Counted from the stretch's first letter, positions 43,001 through 52,048 are shown. The stretch is DNA of 64,000 bases from Acidobacteriota bacterium (GCA_019242475.1 JAFAVK010000140.1:1-64000); one strand, 5' to 3'. A program made the numbers and translations. Notes: generated by a model from the sequence alone, not told the origin.

Positions 43001-43909
43001 TCACTTCGTGTACGGGGCGAGCAGGGCGTCCCAGGCTTTATCGACGCGCGCGTACTCTTCGCTGCAACGCTCGGCGCGGGCTTGAGGCAGCGTGCCGTCT
43101 TTGACGAGCGAAGCGAACTTCTCCTCGTTCTGGCCGTAGAGGAGGCAGATGATGTTGTAGTAGCGCTGCTGGTCGAGCGAGTGCTCGTCGGCGAAGGCCA
43201 GCTCGTCCAGCTCGCCCTTGGACTGCTTGGAGAAGGAGACCGCGGCGTCCAAGACCATCCGCTCGCCCTCGTCCGTGCCGTCGGCGAGCAGGAGCACGGA
43301 GAGCTGATCGACGGCGTCCTCCTCGCGCCCCGTGACGGGCAGGTCGTAGGCGTCCACGAGCGCGTGCCCCAGCTCGTGGTAGAAGACGAAGGTGGTCGCG
43401 TTGGTGACGGCGTCGTCCACCTGCTCGTCCGTCTTGTAATCCTTCTTGAAGGCGTCGTAGAGGTCTTCGGCCAGCTCGTAGCAGACCGTGACTTTCTTCT
43501 TCTCCGGGTCGTAGAAGGCGTTCGCCTCTTCGCAGTCGTCGAAGCCGATGTAGATGTCGTGCGGCAGCGAGAAGGACTTGTTGAGGGCGTCGGCCGTCTC
43601 CTGGAGCGACTTCAGCTCCTCCTCGTAATCCTTCCGCTCCTCGGCGGTCATGTCCGGGTCGGGCTCGCGCGTGGCGACCTTGAAGTCGCCTTTGTCGGGC
43701 GCCTTGACGACTCCGCTAGGGGCGGGAGTCGAGGGGGCCGCGGGCGCCGGAGTCGGCGTCCCGGCCGCCGCGTTCGTGGCGACTTTTGAGCCGTCTGAGG
43801 GCGCGCAGGCGAGCGGCGGGAGGGCCAGGAGGGCGAGCAGGAGCGCGCGCGCCGCGGGGCGAGTCGGCCGCGGGCGGGGTGCGCGCGTGGGCTCGGGGGC
43901 GGTCTGCAA
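43001..43909 (-). CDS. DUF4344 putative metallopeptidase, lipoprotein
   Basis: 302 aa. A signal sequence with lipobox (RALLLALLALPPLAC) precedes a Pro/Ala linker and the DUF4344 domain: DDCEEANAFYDPEKKKVTVCYELAEDL and TTFVFYHELGHALVDAYDLPVTGREEDAVDQL with an HExxH-type HELGH. Zinc protease of unknown target, outer-membrane anchored. The start is TTG 43909, with AGGAGAG 8 nt upstream; a GTG at 44059 would put 50 residues before the signal peptide, including a KPDALGK repeat, and lacks a ribosome site. Confidence 0.85.
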   Translation of the reverse strand: MQTAPEPTRAPRPRPTRPAARALLLALLALPPLACAPSDGSKVATNAAAGTPTPAPAAPSTPAPSGVVKAPDKGDFKVATREPDPDMTAEERKDYEEELKSLQETADALNKSFSLPHDIYIGFDDCEEANAFYDPEKKKVTVCYELAEDLYDAFKKDYKTDEQVDDAVTNATTFVFYHELGHALVDAYDLPVTGREEDAVDQLSVLLLADGTDEGERMVLDAAVSFSKQSKGELDELAFADEHSLDQQRYYNIICLLYGQNEEKFASLVKDGTLPQARAERCSEEYARVDKAWDALLAPYTK

Positions 43910-44203
43910 GGGCGTCTCTCCTGTGCGGAAAATGTTTCTCGAAAGGGCGCGGCGTCCGACGGCGTCGGCCGTATTCTGCACGAGTTTCGCGGCCCTGCCA
44001 AGCGCGTCGGGTTTCTTGCCAAGCGCGTCCGGTTTAAGGTATCGTGCCGCCTTGAACACCCGTGAACACCAGCACCGGCGCGGCCCGGATTTTTACGAGG
44101 GCCGTCGCAGTCTCTGTCCCCTCGCCGCCCGAACCGTGAGCATCATCTCGTTTAAATTCCGTCGCCGCGTGCGGCCGGGGACGGTCTAAGGAGCCATAAA
44201 GCG
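43910..44203. other. Intergenic region between DUF4344 lipoprotein and ilvE
   Basis: 294 nt, divergent promoters expected. Contains a 19-nt direct repeat with one mismatch at 43996-44014 and 44017-44035 (TGCCAAGCGCGTC…GGTTT, period 21), and two TGAACACC copies near 44053-44070. No protein-like frame that I trust. Confidence 0.4.
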
Positions 44204-45301
44204 ATGTCGAAAGACGACCAGAGCAAGAAGGAATTTAAGAAGCCGGAGATCGCGCCCGAGGTCTGGCACGACGGCGAGTTCATCCGCTGGGACGACGCGC
44301 GCGTCCACGTCATGTCGCACGTCCTGCACTACGGGTCGAGCGTCTTCGAGGGCATCCGCACCTACAAGACGCGGCGCGGCCAAGCCGTCTTCCGCCTGCG
44401 CGAGCACATGCAGCGGCTGCTCAACTCGGCGAAGATCTACCGCATGAATCACCCCTGGACGCTCTCCGAGCTGTCCGACGCGGCGGTCGAGCTGGTCAGG
44501 CGCAGCGGGCTCCAGCAGTGCTACATCCGCCCCATCATGTTCCGCGCGCTCGACGAGGAGCGCCCGGCCTTCGGCGTCAACCCGTTCCCGAACCCGATGA
44601 CCTGCTACATCGGCGCGTGGGACTGGGGCAAGTACCTCGGCGAGGAGGCCATCGAGGTGGGCGTGGACGTGTGCGTGTCGAGTTGGAATCGGCTGACGCC
44701 GAACTCGATGCCGGCGATGGCGAAGTCGGGCGCCAACTACATGAACTCGCAGCTCATCAAGATGGAGGCGTTGCTGAACGGCTTCGCCGAGGGCATCGCG
44801 CTCGACGACCGCGGGTACGTCTCCGAGGGGTCGGGCGAGAACATCTTCCTCGTCCACGACGGCAAGGTCATCACGCCGCCGCTCTCCTCCGCCATCCTGC
44901 CCGGCATCACGCGCGACAGCGTGATTGAAATTTGCCGCGCGCTCGAAATCCCCATCGTCGAGTCGGGGCTCCAGCGCGCCGCGCTCTACGTCGCCGACGA
45001 GCTGTTCTTCTCGGGCACGGCGGCCGAGATCACGCCCATCCGCACCGTTGACCGCATCCAGGTCGGCGAGGGGCGCCGCGGCCCCATCACCGAGCGCATC
45101 CAGAAGCTCTTCTTCGAGATCACCTCGGGCGAGCGCGAGGCGCCGGGCGACTGGCTCACCTTCGTCGGCGAGCAGAAGCCGGCGGCCCGGCCCGAGGCCA
45201 ACGGCCACCGCGCCGCCCAGACCGAAGAGGTGCGCAAGGCCGCGACCCAATCGACCGCCGGCGACGCACGCGACGCCATCCACGTCACGCTCACCGAGTA
45301 G
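44204..45301 (+). CDS. ilvE: Branched-chain amino acid aminotransferase
   Basis: 365 aa, fold-type IV PLP enzyme making Leu, Ile and Val from keto acids. VLHYGSSVFEGIRTY (gateway loop), AMAKSGANYMNSQL with Lys174 for the Schiff base, YVSEGSGENIFLV and ELFFSGTAAEITPIRTVD are canonical. AAGGAG lies 10 nt before the ATG. The last 50 residues (…PAARPEANGHRAAQTEE…) are a disordered tail beyond the usual end. Followed by a terminator. Confidence 0.96.
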   Translation: MSKDDQSKKEFKKPEIAPEVWHDGEFIRWDDARVHVMSHVLHYGSSVFEGIRTYKTRRGQAVFRLREHMQRLLNSAKIYRMNHPWTLSELSDAAVELVRRSGLQQCYIRPIMFRALDEERPAFGVNPFPNPMTCYIGAWDWGKYLGEEAIEVGVDVCVSSWNRLTPNSMPAMAKSGANYMNSQLIKMEALLNGFAEGIALDDRGYVSEGSGENIFLVHDGKVITPPLSSAILPGITRDSVIEICRALEIPIVESGLQRAALYVADELFFSGTAAEITPIRTVDRIQVGEGRRGPITERIQKLFFEITSGEREAPGDWLTFVGEQKPAARPEANGHRAAQTEEVRKAATQSTAGDARDAIHVTLTE

Positions 45302-45324
45302 GGACGGGGCACACCCTGCTTCTC

Positions 45325-45365
45325 AACCGGGGCGCGCGCTCAAACGGGCGCGCGCCCCCGGTTTT
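45325..45365 (+). terminator. Intrinsic terminator after ilvE
   Basis: AACCGGGGCGCGCGC pairs with GCGCGCGCCCCCGGTT (one extra G·C bulge), then TTTTTG. Confidence 0.85.
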
Positions 45366-45370
45366 TGTGC

Positions 45371-45397
45371 AGGGAGGGCGTTTGAGACGCCCTCCCT
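45371..45397. repeat. Hairpin AGGGAGGGCGT-TTGAG-ACGCCCTCCCT
   Basis: Perfect 11-bp stem with a 5-nt loop just after the ilvE terminator. No U-tract; second structure of the gap. Confidence 0.8.
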
Positions 45398-45439
45398 GAC
45401 GGTCGGGCTACTGCCCCGGAATCCCGCCGAAATTGTCTG

Positions 45440-45469
45440 TTGACGCCCCTTCCGCCGGCCGCGTAGAAT
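45440..45469 (+). promoter_or_regulatory. Putative pilT promoter
   Basis: TTGACG at 45440-45445 and TAGAAT at 45464-45469, 18 nt apart. It covers the earliest in-frame start candidate (45433), which is therefore not used. Confidence 0.5.
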
Positions 45470-45636
45470 GTTTGTACGCGCCGGCCCGCACTCGCAGCCG
45501 CCGAGACGCCGCCCCCGCCGCAATCCACCCGGCGAAACAACCCGAGACACTTTCCCGAGACCGGTTTGCGGGCGCCGCCAGAGTGTGCCCGCCGAGCGAT
45601 TTGCCGCTTGCACCGAAGCTTTCCCGAAGAGAACGT

Positions 45637-46788
45637 ATGCCAGTCAAAATCGACGAACTCCTGCGCGTCGCCGCCGCCTTCGGCGCGTCCGACCTGCACT
45701 GCAAGGCCGGCTCGCAGCCCTTCATGCGCATCGGCGGCGAGCTGCGCCCCATCTCGACCGCGCCCCGCCTCACGCAGGAGGACACGCTCGACATGGCCTT
45801 CTCCATGATGAGCAACCGGCAGAAGCAGAGGTTCAAAGAGGTCTCCGAGGCGGACATCGCCTACGGCGTCTCGGGGCTCGGCCGCTTCCGCGCCAACGTC
45901 TTCCAGCAGCGCGGCTCGGTCGGCATGGTCTTGCGCGTCATCCCGGACAAGGTTCGTTCGATCACCGAGCTGGGCCTGCCGCCCGTCATCGAGCGCATCG
46001 CCGAGGAGCAGCGCGGCCTCGTCCTCGTCACCGGCACGACCGGCTCGGGCAAGTCCACGACGCTCGCCGCGATGATCGAATACATGAACACGCACCGCGG
46101 CGGCCACATCATCACCATCGAAGACCCGATTGAGTTCCTCCACCGCGACAAGAAGTCCTTCGTCACGCAGCGCGAGGTGGACGTAGACACGCGCTCCTTC
46201 GCCGAGGCCCTGCGCGGCGCGCTCCGGCAAGACCCGGACATCATCCTCGTCGGCGAGATGCGCGACCACGAGACCATCGAGACCGCGCTCACGGCCGCCG
46301 AGACCGGCCACCTCGTCCTCTCCACCCTCCACACGCTCGACGCGACCGAGACCATCCGCCGCATCGTCTCCTCCTTCCCGCCGCACTTGCAGAAGTCCGT
46401 CCGCATCCAGCTCGCCGGCATCCTGCGCGCCGTCATCTCGATGCGCCTCGTGCGCGCGGCCGACGGGCCGGGGCGCGTGCCCTCGGCCGAGATCATGGTC
46501 TCGACGGGGCTCATCCGCGACTACATCATCAACGAGGAGAAGACCTCGCTCATCCGCGACGCCATCGCGGCCGGCACCAGCCAGTACGGGATGCAGACCT
46601 TCGACCAGTCGCTCTTCTCGCTCCACCAGTCGGGGCTCATCACGATGGAGGAGGCGCTGCGCGGCGCGTCGAACCCGGACGAGTTCCGCCTCCGCGTCGC
46701 GGGCATCCGCTCCGCCTCCGACCAGGCCAAGGAGGACATGGAGCGCGTCACCACCTCCGTCACCAACGGCACGCTGCGGGAACGCTGA
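45637..46788 (+). CDS. pilT: Type IV pilus retraction ATPase
   Basis: 383 aa hexameric ATPase that depolymerises pili for twitching. N-terminal ELLRVAAAFGASDLHCKAGSQPFMRIGGEL, Walker A VTGTTGSGKSTTLAAM, Asp box ITIEDPIEFLH, Walker B DIILVGEMRD, and the His box GHLVLSTLHTLDATETIRR with the PilT-specific IRQLAGILRAVISMRL-like block. The start MPVKIDELL is family-typical. No other pilus gene is near, as is common for pilT. Confidence 0.95.
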   Translation: MPVKIDELLRVAAAFGASDLHCKAGSQPFMRIGGELRPISTAPRLTQEDTLDMAFSMMSNRQKQRFKEVSEADIAYGVSGLGRFRANVFQQRGSVGMVLRVIPDKVRSITELGLPPVIERIAEEQRGLVLVTGTTGSGKSTTLAAMIEYMNTHRGGHIITIEDPIEFLHRDKKSFVTQREVDVDTRSFAEALRGALRQDPDIILVGEMRDHETIETALTAAETGHLVLSTLHTLDATETIRRIVSSFPPHLQKSVRIQLAGILRAVISMRLVRAADGPGRVPSAEIMVSTGLIRDYIINEEKTSLIRDAIAAGTSQYGMQTFDQSLFSLHQSGLITMEEALRGASNPDEFRLRVAGIRSASDQAKEDMERVTTSVTNGTLRER

Positions 46789-46792
46789 AGAG

Positions 46793-46876
46793 GCGCGTGA
46801 ACCGTAAACCGTAAACCGTGACGAGAGGAAGAGCCTGTCTTTACTTGTCACGGTTTACGGTTTACGGTTCACGCGC
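46793..46876. repeat. Word-built palindrome, class C (CCGTAAA)
   Basis: Arms 46793-46822 and 46847-46876 are perfect 30-nt complements (GCGCGTGAACCGTAAACCGT…GAC) around a 24-nt loop. The arm contains the 7-nt unit CCGTAAA in tandem. It starts 5 nt after the pilT stop and is followed by TTTTG, so it can terminate transcription. Confidence 0.95.
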
Positions 46877-47012
46877 TTTTGCCTTACCTCGGATGTGTTG
46901 TTAAAATTTTCGCGCACTGCCCCGAAGACGGAACCGCCTCCAGGCCGTTTACGTCTCCCGTTAAGAGTTCGAGTCCCGAGCGTCCGTAAGGGGTGACGAG
47001 CGAGCCGTCTGA

Positions 47013-49577
47013 ATGAAAGAGTGTCCGGCCTGCCATCGCTGCTTCGCAGACCAAGTCAATCACTGTCCGAGCGACGGTGACCGCCTGAAGTTTCTCATCA
47101 ACCTCGACACCACGCTCGACGAGCGCTACCTGCTCGAACGCAAGCTCGGGCAGGGCGGCATGGGGCTCGTCTTCAAGGCGCAGCACAAGTTCATCAAGAC
47201 GCAGCACGCCATCAAGGTCATCCTCCCCGACCTGGTCGGCAACGACCCCTCGCTCGCCGCGCGCTTCCGCCAGGAGGCGATGGCCGCGGCCGCCATCCGC
47301 CACCCGAACACCGTCAGCGTCACCGACTACGGCGTCCTCCAAGGGACGACGCCCTATCTCGTCATGGAGTTCGTCGAGGGGCGCTCGCTCCACGAAATCC
47401 TCTCCGAGCAGAAGCGCCTCTCGCCCGTCGCGGCCGTCGAGATCATCCTCGCCGTCTGCGCGGGCGTGGCCGCCGCGCACCGGCAAGGAATCGTCCACCG
47501 CGACCTCAAGCCCCTCAACATCATGTTCCGCCCGGGCGAGCCGCCGGGCGAGACGCTGAAGGTCTTGGACTTCGGGCTGGCGAAGATCAAGTCGGGCGAG
47601 CTGCTCGGCTCGTTCGTCGCCGCGCAGACGCAGGGGATGATGGGCTCGCCCTTCTACATGGCGCCCGAGCAGTGGAGCGACGACGAGATCGACGTGCGCG
47701 CCGACATCTACTCCATCGGCGTCATCCTCTACCAGATGATCGCGGGCGACGTGCCGTTCAAGGGCAAGTCCGTCCCTTCGATCATGCAGATGCACCTCAA
47801 CACGCCCCCCGTGCCGCTCTCCGAGCGCGGCATCGAGGTGCCGCCGCTGCTTGAGCGCGCCGTCCAGCACGCCCTGGAGAAAGACCCGGCGAAGCGCCCG
47901 CAGTCGGTCGATGAGTTCGTCGCGGAGCTGCGCGAGGCGATGCCGCAGCTCGGCGGCGCCGACCTGCGCGAGCCCGGCGCGACGACCGTGCAGATCGGCC
48001 CGTCCGACACGATGGGCTTCAACAACCACCAGGGCCTGCGCACCGGCGAGCAGAGGGAGAGCGCCGACAGCCTGAAGACCGTCGCGGGCGGCGCGGACAT
48101 TCTCTCGACGGGCGCGGTCGAAGCCGTCTCGGAGCCCGCCGCGAACGGCCCCGACACGGGGCGCCAGAGCCCCGCGCAGACCGGCGGCCCGTTCGGGGCC
48201 GGCCAGCAGACCTCCACAGACCTCCCGCCGTACGCCGCGCTGACCGAGCCGCTCGCGCCCGACACCTTCGCGGCCGAAGAGGAGCGCCGCCGCGCCGAGG
48301 CTCTGCGCCGCCAGCAGGAGGAAGAGGAGCAGCGTCGTCAGGCGGAAGAGAGCGCGCGGCGAGAGGCCGAGGAGCGGCAGAGACTTGAAGCCGAAGCCCG
48401 CGCGCGGCGTGAGCAGGAGGAGCAGCAGCGGCGTGAAGTCGAAGAGCGACAGCGGCGCGAGCTGGAAGAACGTCAGCGCAGAGAGCTTGAGGAGCGCCAG
48501 AGGCGCGAGGCCGAGGAGCGCGCGGCCGCGGCGGGTGCAGCCGCCGGGGCGGCCGCCGCGCGACCGCACGTCGTCCCGCCGGGAGTTACGCCGGCGGGCG
48601 GCGGCACGACGACTTCGGGCTCGCGCACGCCGCTCATCATCGTCGGCGTGGTCGTCCTGCTCGGATTGCTCGCGGGCGTCTTCGGCCTCGGCTACTTCGT
48701 GTTTAAAAAGCTCCGCGCGCAGAACTCGAACGGCATCGTCAACAGGAACGCCGGTGCCAATGCCAACGCCAACGCGCAGGCGAACACCAGCCCCACGCCC
48801 TCGAACCAGAACACGGGGGAGCAGGGCGGGCCGCGCGCAGACCTCCTTTGGATTCCCGGCGGCACTTTCCAGATGGGCCGCGCCGACGCGCCCCCCATCA
48901 CCGACGAGTTGAAGGCGAGCCGCGCGGCCTACCTGCTCTGGATGTACAACCAGTGGCCCGCGCACGAAGTGACCGTCGGCCCCTTTGCCATCGACCGCAC
49001 CGAGGTGACCAACGCCGAGTACGCGGAGTTCGTCAAAGAGACGGGGCACGCGCCCCCGCCCAAAGTCTGGGACGGCGCGCACCCGAAGGCGGGCGAGGAG
49101 CGCCTGCCGGTCTCGAACGTCTCGTACGACGACGCGAACGCCTTCGCCGCGTGGCGCTCGAAGCGCGACGGCGCGACCTACCGCCTGCCGACTGAGGAGG
49201 AGTGGGAGTTCGCGGCGCGCGGCGGCGACTCGACGCGCCTCTTCCCTTGGGGCGCGGAGTGGTCGCAGGGCTACGCCAACCTCGGCGGGACGGGGGTCGC
49301 GCCCGTCGGCTCGTACCCCCTCGGGCGCACGCCGCAGGGGCTCGACGACATGATCGGCAACGTGTGGGAGTGGACGGCGTCCGAGGCTTCGATGTACAAA
49401 GGTAACGACAGGACGGTGCTCAAGGACGAAGACCGGGGTAAGCTGGTCATCCGCGGCGGCGCTTTCAACAACCGCGCGGACGGCGACAAGCCCATCTCCG
49501 TCGCCGCGCGGAGCTGGTTCCCGCGCAACTTTCGCGACGCGACTCTCGGCTTCCGCCTCGTGCGTGCGGAGCAGTGA
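47013..49577 (+). CDS. Membrane Ser/Thr protein kinase fused to a formylglycine-generating-enzyme-like (SUMF1) domain
   Basis: 854 aa. Order: zinc-ribbon-like CPACHRCF…HCPSDGD (4-22), Hanks kinase (about 38-310) with G-loop LGQGGMG (45-51), Lys68, HRDLKPLN (162-169), DFG (186-188) and APE (217-219). A Ser/Thr/Pro-rich linker and a charged coiled coil (about 421-505; RREAEERQR units) follow, then one transmembrane helix (about 541-563) and an extracytoplasmic FGE-sulfatase-type domain (about 608-854: TFQMGRADAPP, VTNAEYAEF, YRLPTEEEWEFAARGG, GNVWEWT, VIRGGAFNN, GFRLVRA). All kinase residues are present. The outer domain likely senses or binds, since FGE Cys residues are not evident. Confidence 0.93.
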   Translation: MKECPACHRCFADQVNHCPSDGDRLKFLINLDTTLDERYLLERKLGQGGMGLVFKAQHKFIKTQHAIKVILPDLVGNDPSLAARFRQEAMAAAAIRHPNTVSVTDYGVLQGTTPYLVMEFVEGRSLHEILSEQKRLSPVAAVEIILAVCAGVAAAHRQGIVHRDLKPLNIMFRPGEPPGETLKVLDFGLAKIKSGELLGSFVAAQTQGMMGSPFYMAPEQWSDDEIDVRADIYSIGVILYQMIAGDVPFKGKSVPSIMQMHLNTPPVPLSERGIEVPPLLERAVQHALEKDPAKRPQSVDEFVAELREAMPQLGGADLREPGATTVQIGPSDTMGFNNHQGLRTGEQRESADSLKTVAGGADILSTGAVEAVSEPAANGPDTGRQSPAQTGGPFGAGQQTSTDLPPYAALTEPLAPDTFAAEEERRRAEALRRQQEEEEQRRQAEESARREAEERQRLEAEARARREQEEQQRREVEERQRRELEERQRRELEERQRREAEERAAAAGAAAGAAAARPHVVPPGVTPAGGGTTTSGSRTPLIIVGVVVLLGLLAGVFGLGYFVFKKLRAQNSNGIVNRNAGANANANAQANTSPTPSNQNTGEQGGPRADLLWIPGGTFQMGRADAPPITDELKASRAAYLLWMYNQWPAHEVTVGPFAIDRTEVTNAEYAEFVKETGHAPPPKVWDGAHPKAGEERLPVSNVSYDDANAFAAWRSKRDGATYRLPTEEEWEFAARGGDSTRLFPWGAEWSQGYANLGGTGVAPVGSYPLGRTPQGLDDMIGNVWEWTASEASMYKGNDRTVLKDEDRGKLVIRGGAFNNRADGDKPISVAARSWFPRNFRDATLGFRLVRAEQ

Positions 49578-49625
49578 GTCGGTTCAACTTTAATCAGGCA
49601 GTAAGTTTTCAAGGCAGTCATCCAC

Positions 49626-50294
49626 ATGAAGAATCAGGCCGGTAAAGAGAGACGTTTCTGGACGGGCGCGCGCGTCGCGCTCGCGTGCGCGGCGTTCGGC
49701 GGCGTGGCGGTCGCCGCCTCCAGTTGCAAGTCGAACGACACGGCGAACCTGGCCGCGAACGGCAACGCGGCGCAGGCGTCGGGCGCGCCGAAGGTCACCA
49801 TCACCTCGAAGCAGGGGGCGCAGCCGGCGCAGCCGCCGCAGCTCGAAGCCGTCCCGCCGGCCGTCTGGAACGCGGAGATTCAGGCGGTGGACGGCGCGAA
49901 GTTCCACCTGTCGGACTTCAAAGATAAGGTGGTCGTCGTTGACCTCTGGGCGACCTGGTGCGGCCCGTGCCGCCTGGAGGTTCCGCACCTCGTCGAGTTG
50001 CAGAACGAGTACGGCGGCAAGAACGTCGAGGTCATCGGCCTGACGACCGAAGACCCCGCGGAGGCCGCGGCCCAGGTGCGCGACTTCGCCAAGGAGTTCA
50101 AGATCAACTACAAGCTCGGCTGGTCGCCGCGCGACGTCTCCATCGCTTTGATGAACGGCAACCAGAGCATCCCGCAGACCTTCGTCATCGCCCCCGGCGG
50201 CCGCATCGTCACCAAGTTCCGCGGCTTCAGCGACCGCATCCCCGACATGATCCGCACCGCCATCGACAAGGCGAACGAGAAGACGGGGGACTGA
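49626..50294 (+). CDS. TlpA-like thioredoxin-fold lipoprotein
   Basis: 222 aa. Lipoprotein signal (VAVAASSC), a short linker and a thioredoxin domain with DLWATWCGPCRLEVPHLVEL (active WCGPC), then GKNVEVIGLTTED and SIPQTFVIAPGGRIV (cis-Pro). Periplasmic disulfide reductase of the ResA/TlpA type, perhaps for cytochrome c maturation. Start at 49626 is the family-typical Met; 48 nt after the kinase stop, same strand, so possibly one operon. Confidence 0.9.
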   Translation: MKNQAGKERRFWTGARVALACAAFGGVAVAASSCKSNDTANLAANGNAAQASGAPKVTITSKQGAQPAQPPQLEAVPPAVWNAEIQAVDGAKFHLSDFKDKVVVVDLWATWCGPCRLEVPHLVELQNEYGGKNVEVIGLTTEDPAEAAAQVRDFAKEFKINYKLGWSPRDVSIALMNGNQSIPQTFVIAPGGRIVTKFRGFSDRIPDMIRTAIDKANEKTGD

Positions 50295-50297
50295 AGA

Positions 50298-50462
50298 AAG
50301 TAGGCAGTAGGCAGATGGCAGTAGGCAGTTAGCCGGTTGCGAACGCAGCCAAATGAATCGGGGGCGGCGAGCTTAGCGACTCGCCGCCCCCGATTCGTTC
50401 AGGCAGATTCGTGAGAGGCTTCTTGCCTTAACTGCCTACTGCCATCTGCCTGCTGCCTACTT
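50298..50462. repeat. Nested palindromic element, class B (GTAGGCAG), copy 2
   Basis: Outer arms 50298-50331 and 50429-50462 pair over 34 nt (one G·T). An inner hairpin GAATCGGGGGCGGCGAG (50355-50371) with its complement (50380-50396) lies within. The outer 25-mer at 50307-50331 is identical to the arm at 26645-26669. The right arm contains the TAG stop of the convergent TPR gene (50457-50459). Confidence 0.93.
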
Positions 50463-51917
50463 CTCCTCCATCCCCGTGCGCGCGCCGGCGCCGCCGGAGG
50501 GGAGGGGGAGTTTGCCGTCGGCGCCGCGGGTGAGGGCGGCGAAGTCCACGTCCTCACGCAAAGAGGAGAAGACGGCATCGACGCGCGCCTCCATCATCTC
50601 CTTGGCGCGCACCGCGCGGTAGCGCTCGAACTCGAAGAAGTGGCGCCTGAGCAGCGCGAGCGCCTTCTCGCGCTCACCCAACTGCGCGTAGACGGCGGCG
50701 AGGTTGTACGAGGCGGAGAGCAGCCCTTCGTTCTCGCGCGCGATCTTCAAAGCCTCCTCGCCGCGCCCGCTACCCGCCATGAAGGCCGCGGCGAAGATCA
50801 GGTTGTAAGGGTCTTCCGGGTCGTATGCCAAAGCCTGCTCGACGTACCGCTCGGTCTTCACGCGGTCGCCCTCGGAGTTCCAGTAGACGGCCAGGTTGCG
50901 GTAGGTCAGCGCCAGCGGGTACGTCCTGACCGAAGTCTCCATCAGCCGCAGCCCCTTCTTGAAGTCGCCGTTGTGGATGGTCATCTTCCCCAGCCCGTGC
51001 TGCGCGACGGCGCGCGAGAGCGGGTCGGCGGGCATGTTGAGGATGGCGTTGAAAACCGCGTACGCCTTGCCCCACTCGCCCGTGTGATGCCGGTACAGCT
51101 CGCCCAGGTAGCGCAGCGGCGTGGGGTCGGCCGGGTCGAGGCGGTGCGCCAAACTATAGAGCCTCTCGGCCTCCGGGTAGCGCGCGGCCACCTCGGCGCT
51201 TAAGCCTTCGTGCATCACGCGCTCGATGCGCGCGCTCTTGACGGGGTCAAAGACGGGGAGCGGGGCGTCCGTCGCGCCGGCGACATCTTTCGCGCCGAGC
51301 TTCTTCAACTCCTTCGCCGCGTCCTTCGCCTTGCCCGGGAACATGCACTTCTGTTCGAGCACGGGGCGGAGCAGCTCGACGGCGGCCGCCGTGTCGCCGG
51401 CCTTCGACTTCTCCCGCGCCTCCTTCAGCTTCGCGTCGAGCGCGCTCTCGCGCTGCTTGACCTCTGACTCGACCAGCTTCTCCACCTGCGCGACTTTGAG
51501 GATGCCGCCCGCGTTCTCGGCCTTGCCGACGGGTGCGCCCTCGGGCGTGGCGAGCACGGCGACGGGCGGCTTCGAGTCGCCGACCAGCTTCTGCCCCGCG
51601 GGCGTGCGGAAGTCGGCCAGCTCCATCGAGACGCACTGCGAGGCATAGAGCGAGAGCGTCCGCGACTCGCGCAGACTCGACTTCTTCAACTCGTCGTTGC
51701 TCAGGGGGAACCAGTAGAGGACGAGCCCCGCGGGCGCCGGGTCTTTCGCCTCGCGGACTTTCCACGGCACGTAGTAGACCTGCGTGCTCGAAGAGCTGCC
51801 GGAGGACATGCCGCCCCCGCCCCCGCCCCCGCCCCCGCCGCAGGTGGCGAAGGCCGGGGAGAATGCGAACAACGTGACGAGGAGCAGCGACAGAAGGCGT
51901 GTGACGGGGGATTTCAT
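50457..51917 (-). CDS. Exported TPR-repeat protein with poly-Gly segment
   Basis: 486 aa. Signal peptide (RLLSLLLVTLFAFSPAFA), a single Cys followed by ten Gly (TCGGGGGGGGGG) and Ser repeats, then a beta-rich domain (about 55-140) and tetratricopeptide helices (about 230-460: YPEAERLYSLAHRLDPADPTPLRYLGELYRHHTGEWGKAYAVF…). Protein-protein scaffold of the envelope; partner unknown. The stop codon lies inside a GTAGGCAG palindrome arm. Confidence 0.85.
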   Translation of the reverse strand: MKSPVTRLLSLLLVTLFAFSPAFATCGGGGGGGGGGMSSGSSSSTQVYYVPWKVREAKDPAPAGLVLYWFPLSNDELKKSSLRESRTLSLYASQCVSMELADFRTPAGQKLVGDSKPPVAVLATPEGAPVGKAENAGGILKVAQVEKLVESEVKQRESALDAKLKEAREKSKAGDTAAAVELLRPVLEQKCMFPGKAKDAAKELKKLGAKDVAGATDAPLPVFDPVKSARIERVMHEGLSAEVAARYPEAERLYSLAHRLDPADPTPLRYLGELYRHHTGEWGKAYAVFNAILNMPADPLSRAVAQHGLGKMTIHNGDFKKGLRLMETSVRTYPLALTYRNLAVYWNSEGDRVKTERYVEQALAYDPEDPYNLIFAAAFMAGSGRGEEALKIARENEGLLSASYNLAAVYAQLGEREKALALLRRHFFEFERYRAVRAKEMMEARVDAVFSSLREDVDFAALTRGADGKLPLPSGGAGARTGMEEK

Positions 51918-51975
51918 GGCGGGGATTGTAACAAAGCGGCCGGCCGAAACACAGTTCTTTTCGGCGCGAAGAGAA

Positions 51976-52021
51976 GGGGGCAGGGGTCGTCACTCAAGGT
52001 TGAGTGACGACCCCTGCCCCC
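51976..52021. repeat. Palindrome GGGGGCAGGGGTCGTCACTC, 22-bp stem with 2-nt loop
   Basis: Arms 51976-51997 and 52000-52021 are exact complements; loop GG. Located 28 nt after the stop of the small acidic gene at 52049 (minus strand) and upstream of the TPR start. Confidence 0.95.
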
Positions 52022-52048
52022 TCCCAGAGGCGGCCGTGCCTTAAACCC

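Larger units (their letters stand above)
45302..45636. other. 335-nt gap: two hairpins and the pilT promoter/leader
   Basis: Holds the ilvE terminator (45325-45365), a second hairpin AGGGAGGGCGT/ACGCCCTCCCT (45371-45397), the pilT promoter at 45440-45469 and a leader of about 160 nt. No gene. Confidence 0.6.

Noticed and set aside
43910-44059. 50-residue N-terminal extension of the DUF4344 lipoprotein
   Set aside because: Would place a signal peptide and lipobox at residue 70-85; a TTG with a strong ribosome site explains the protein better.
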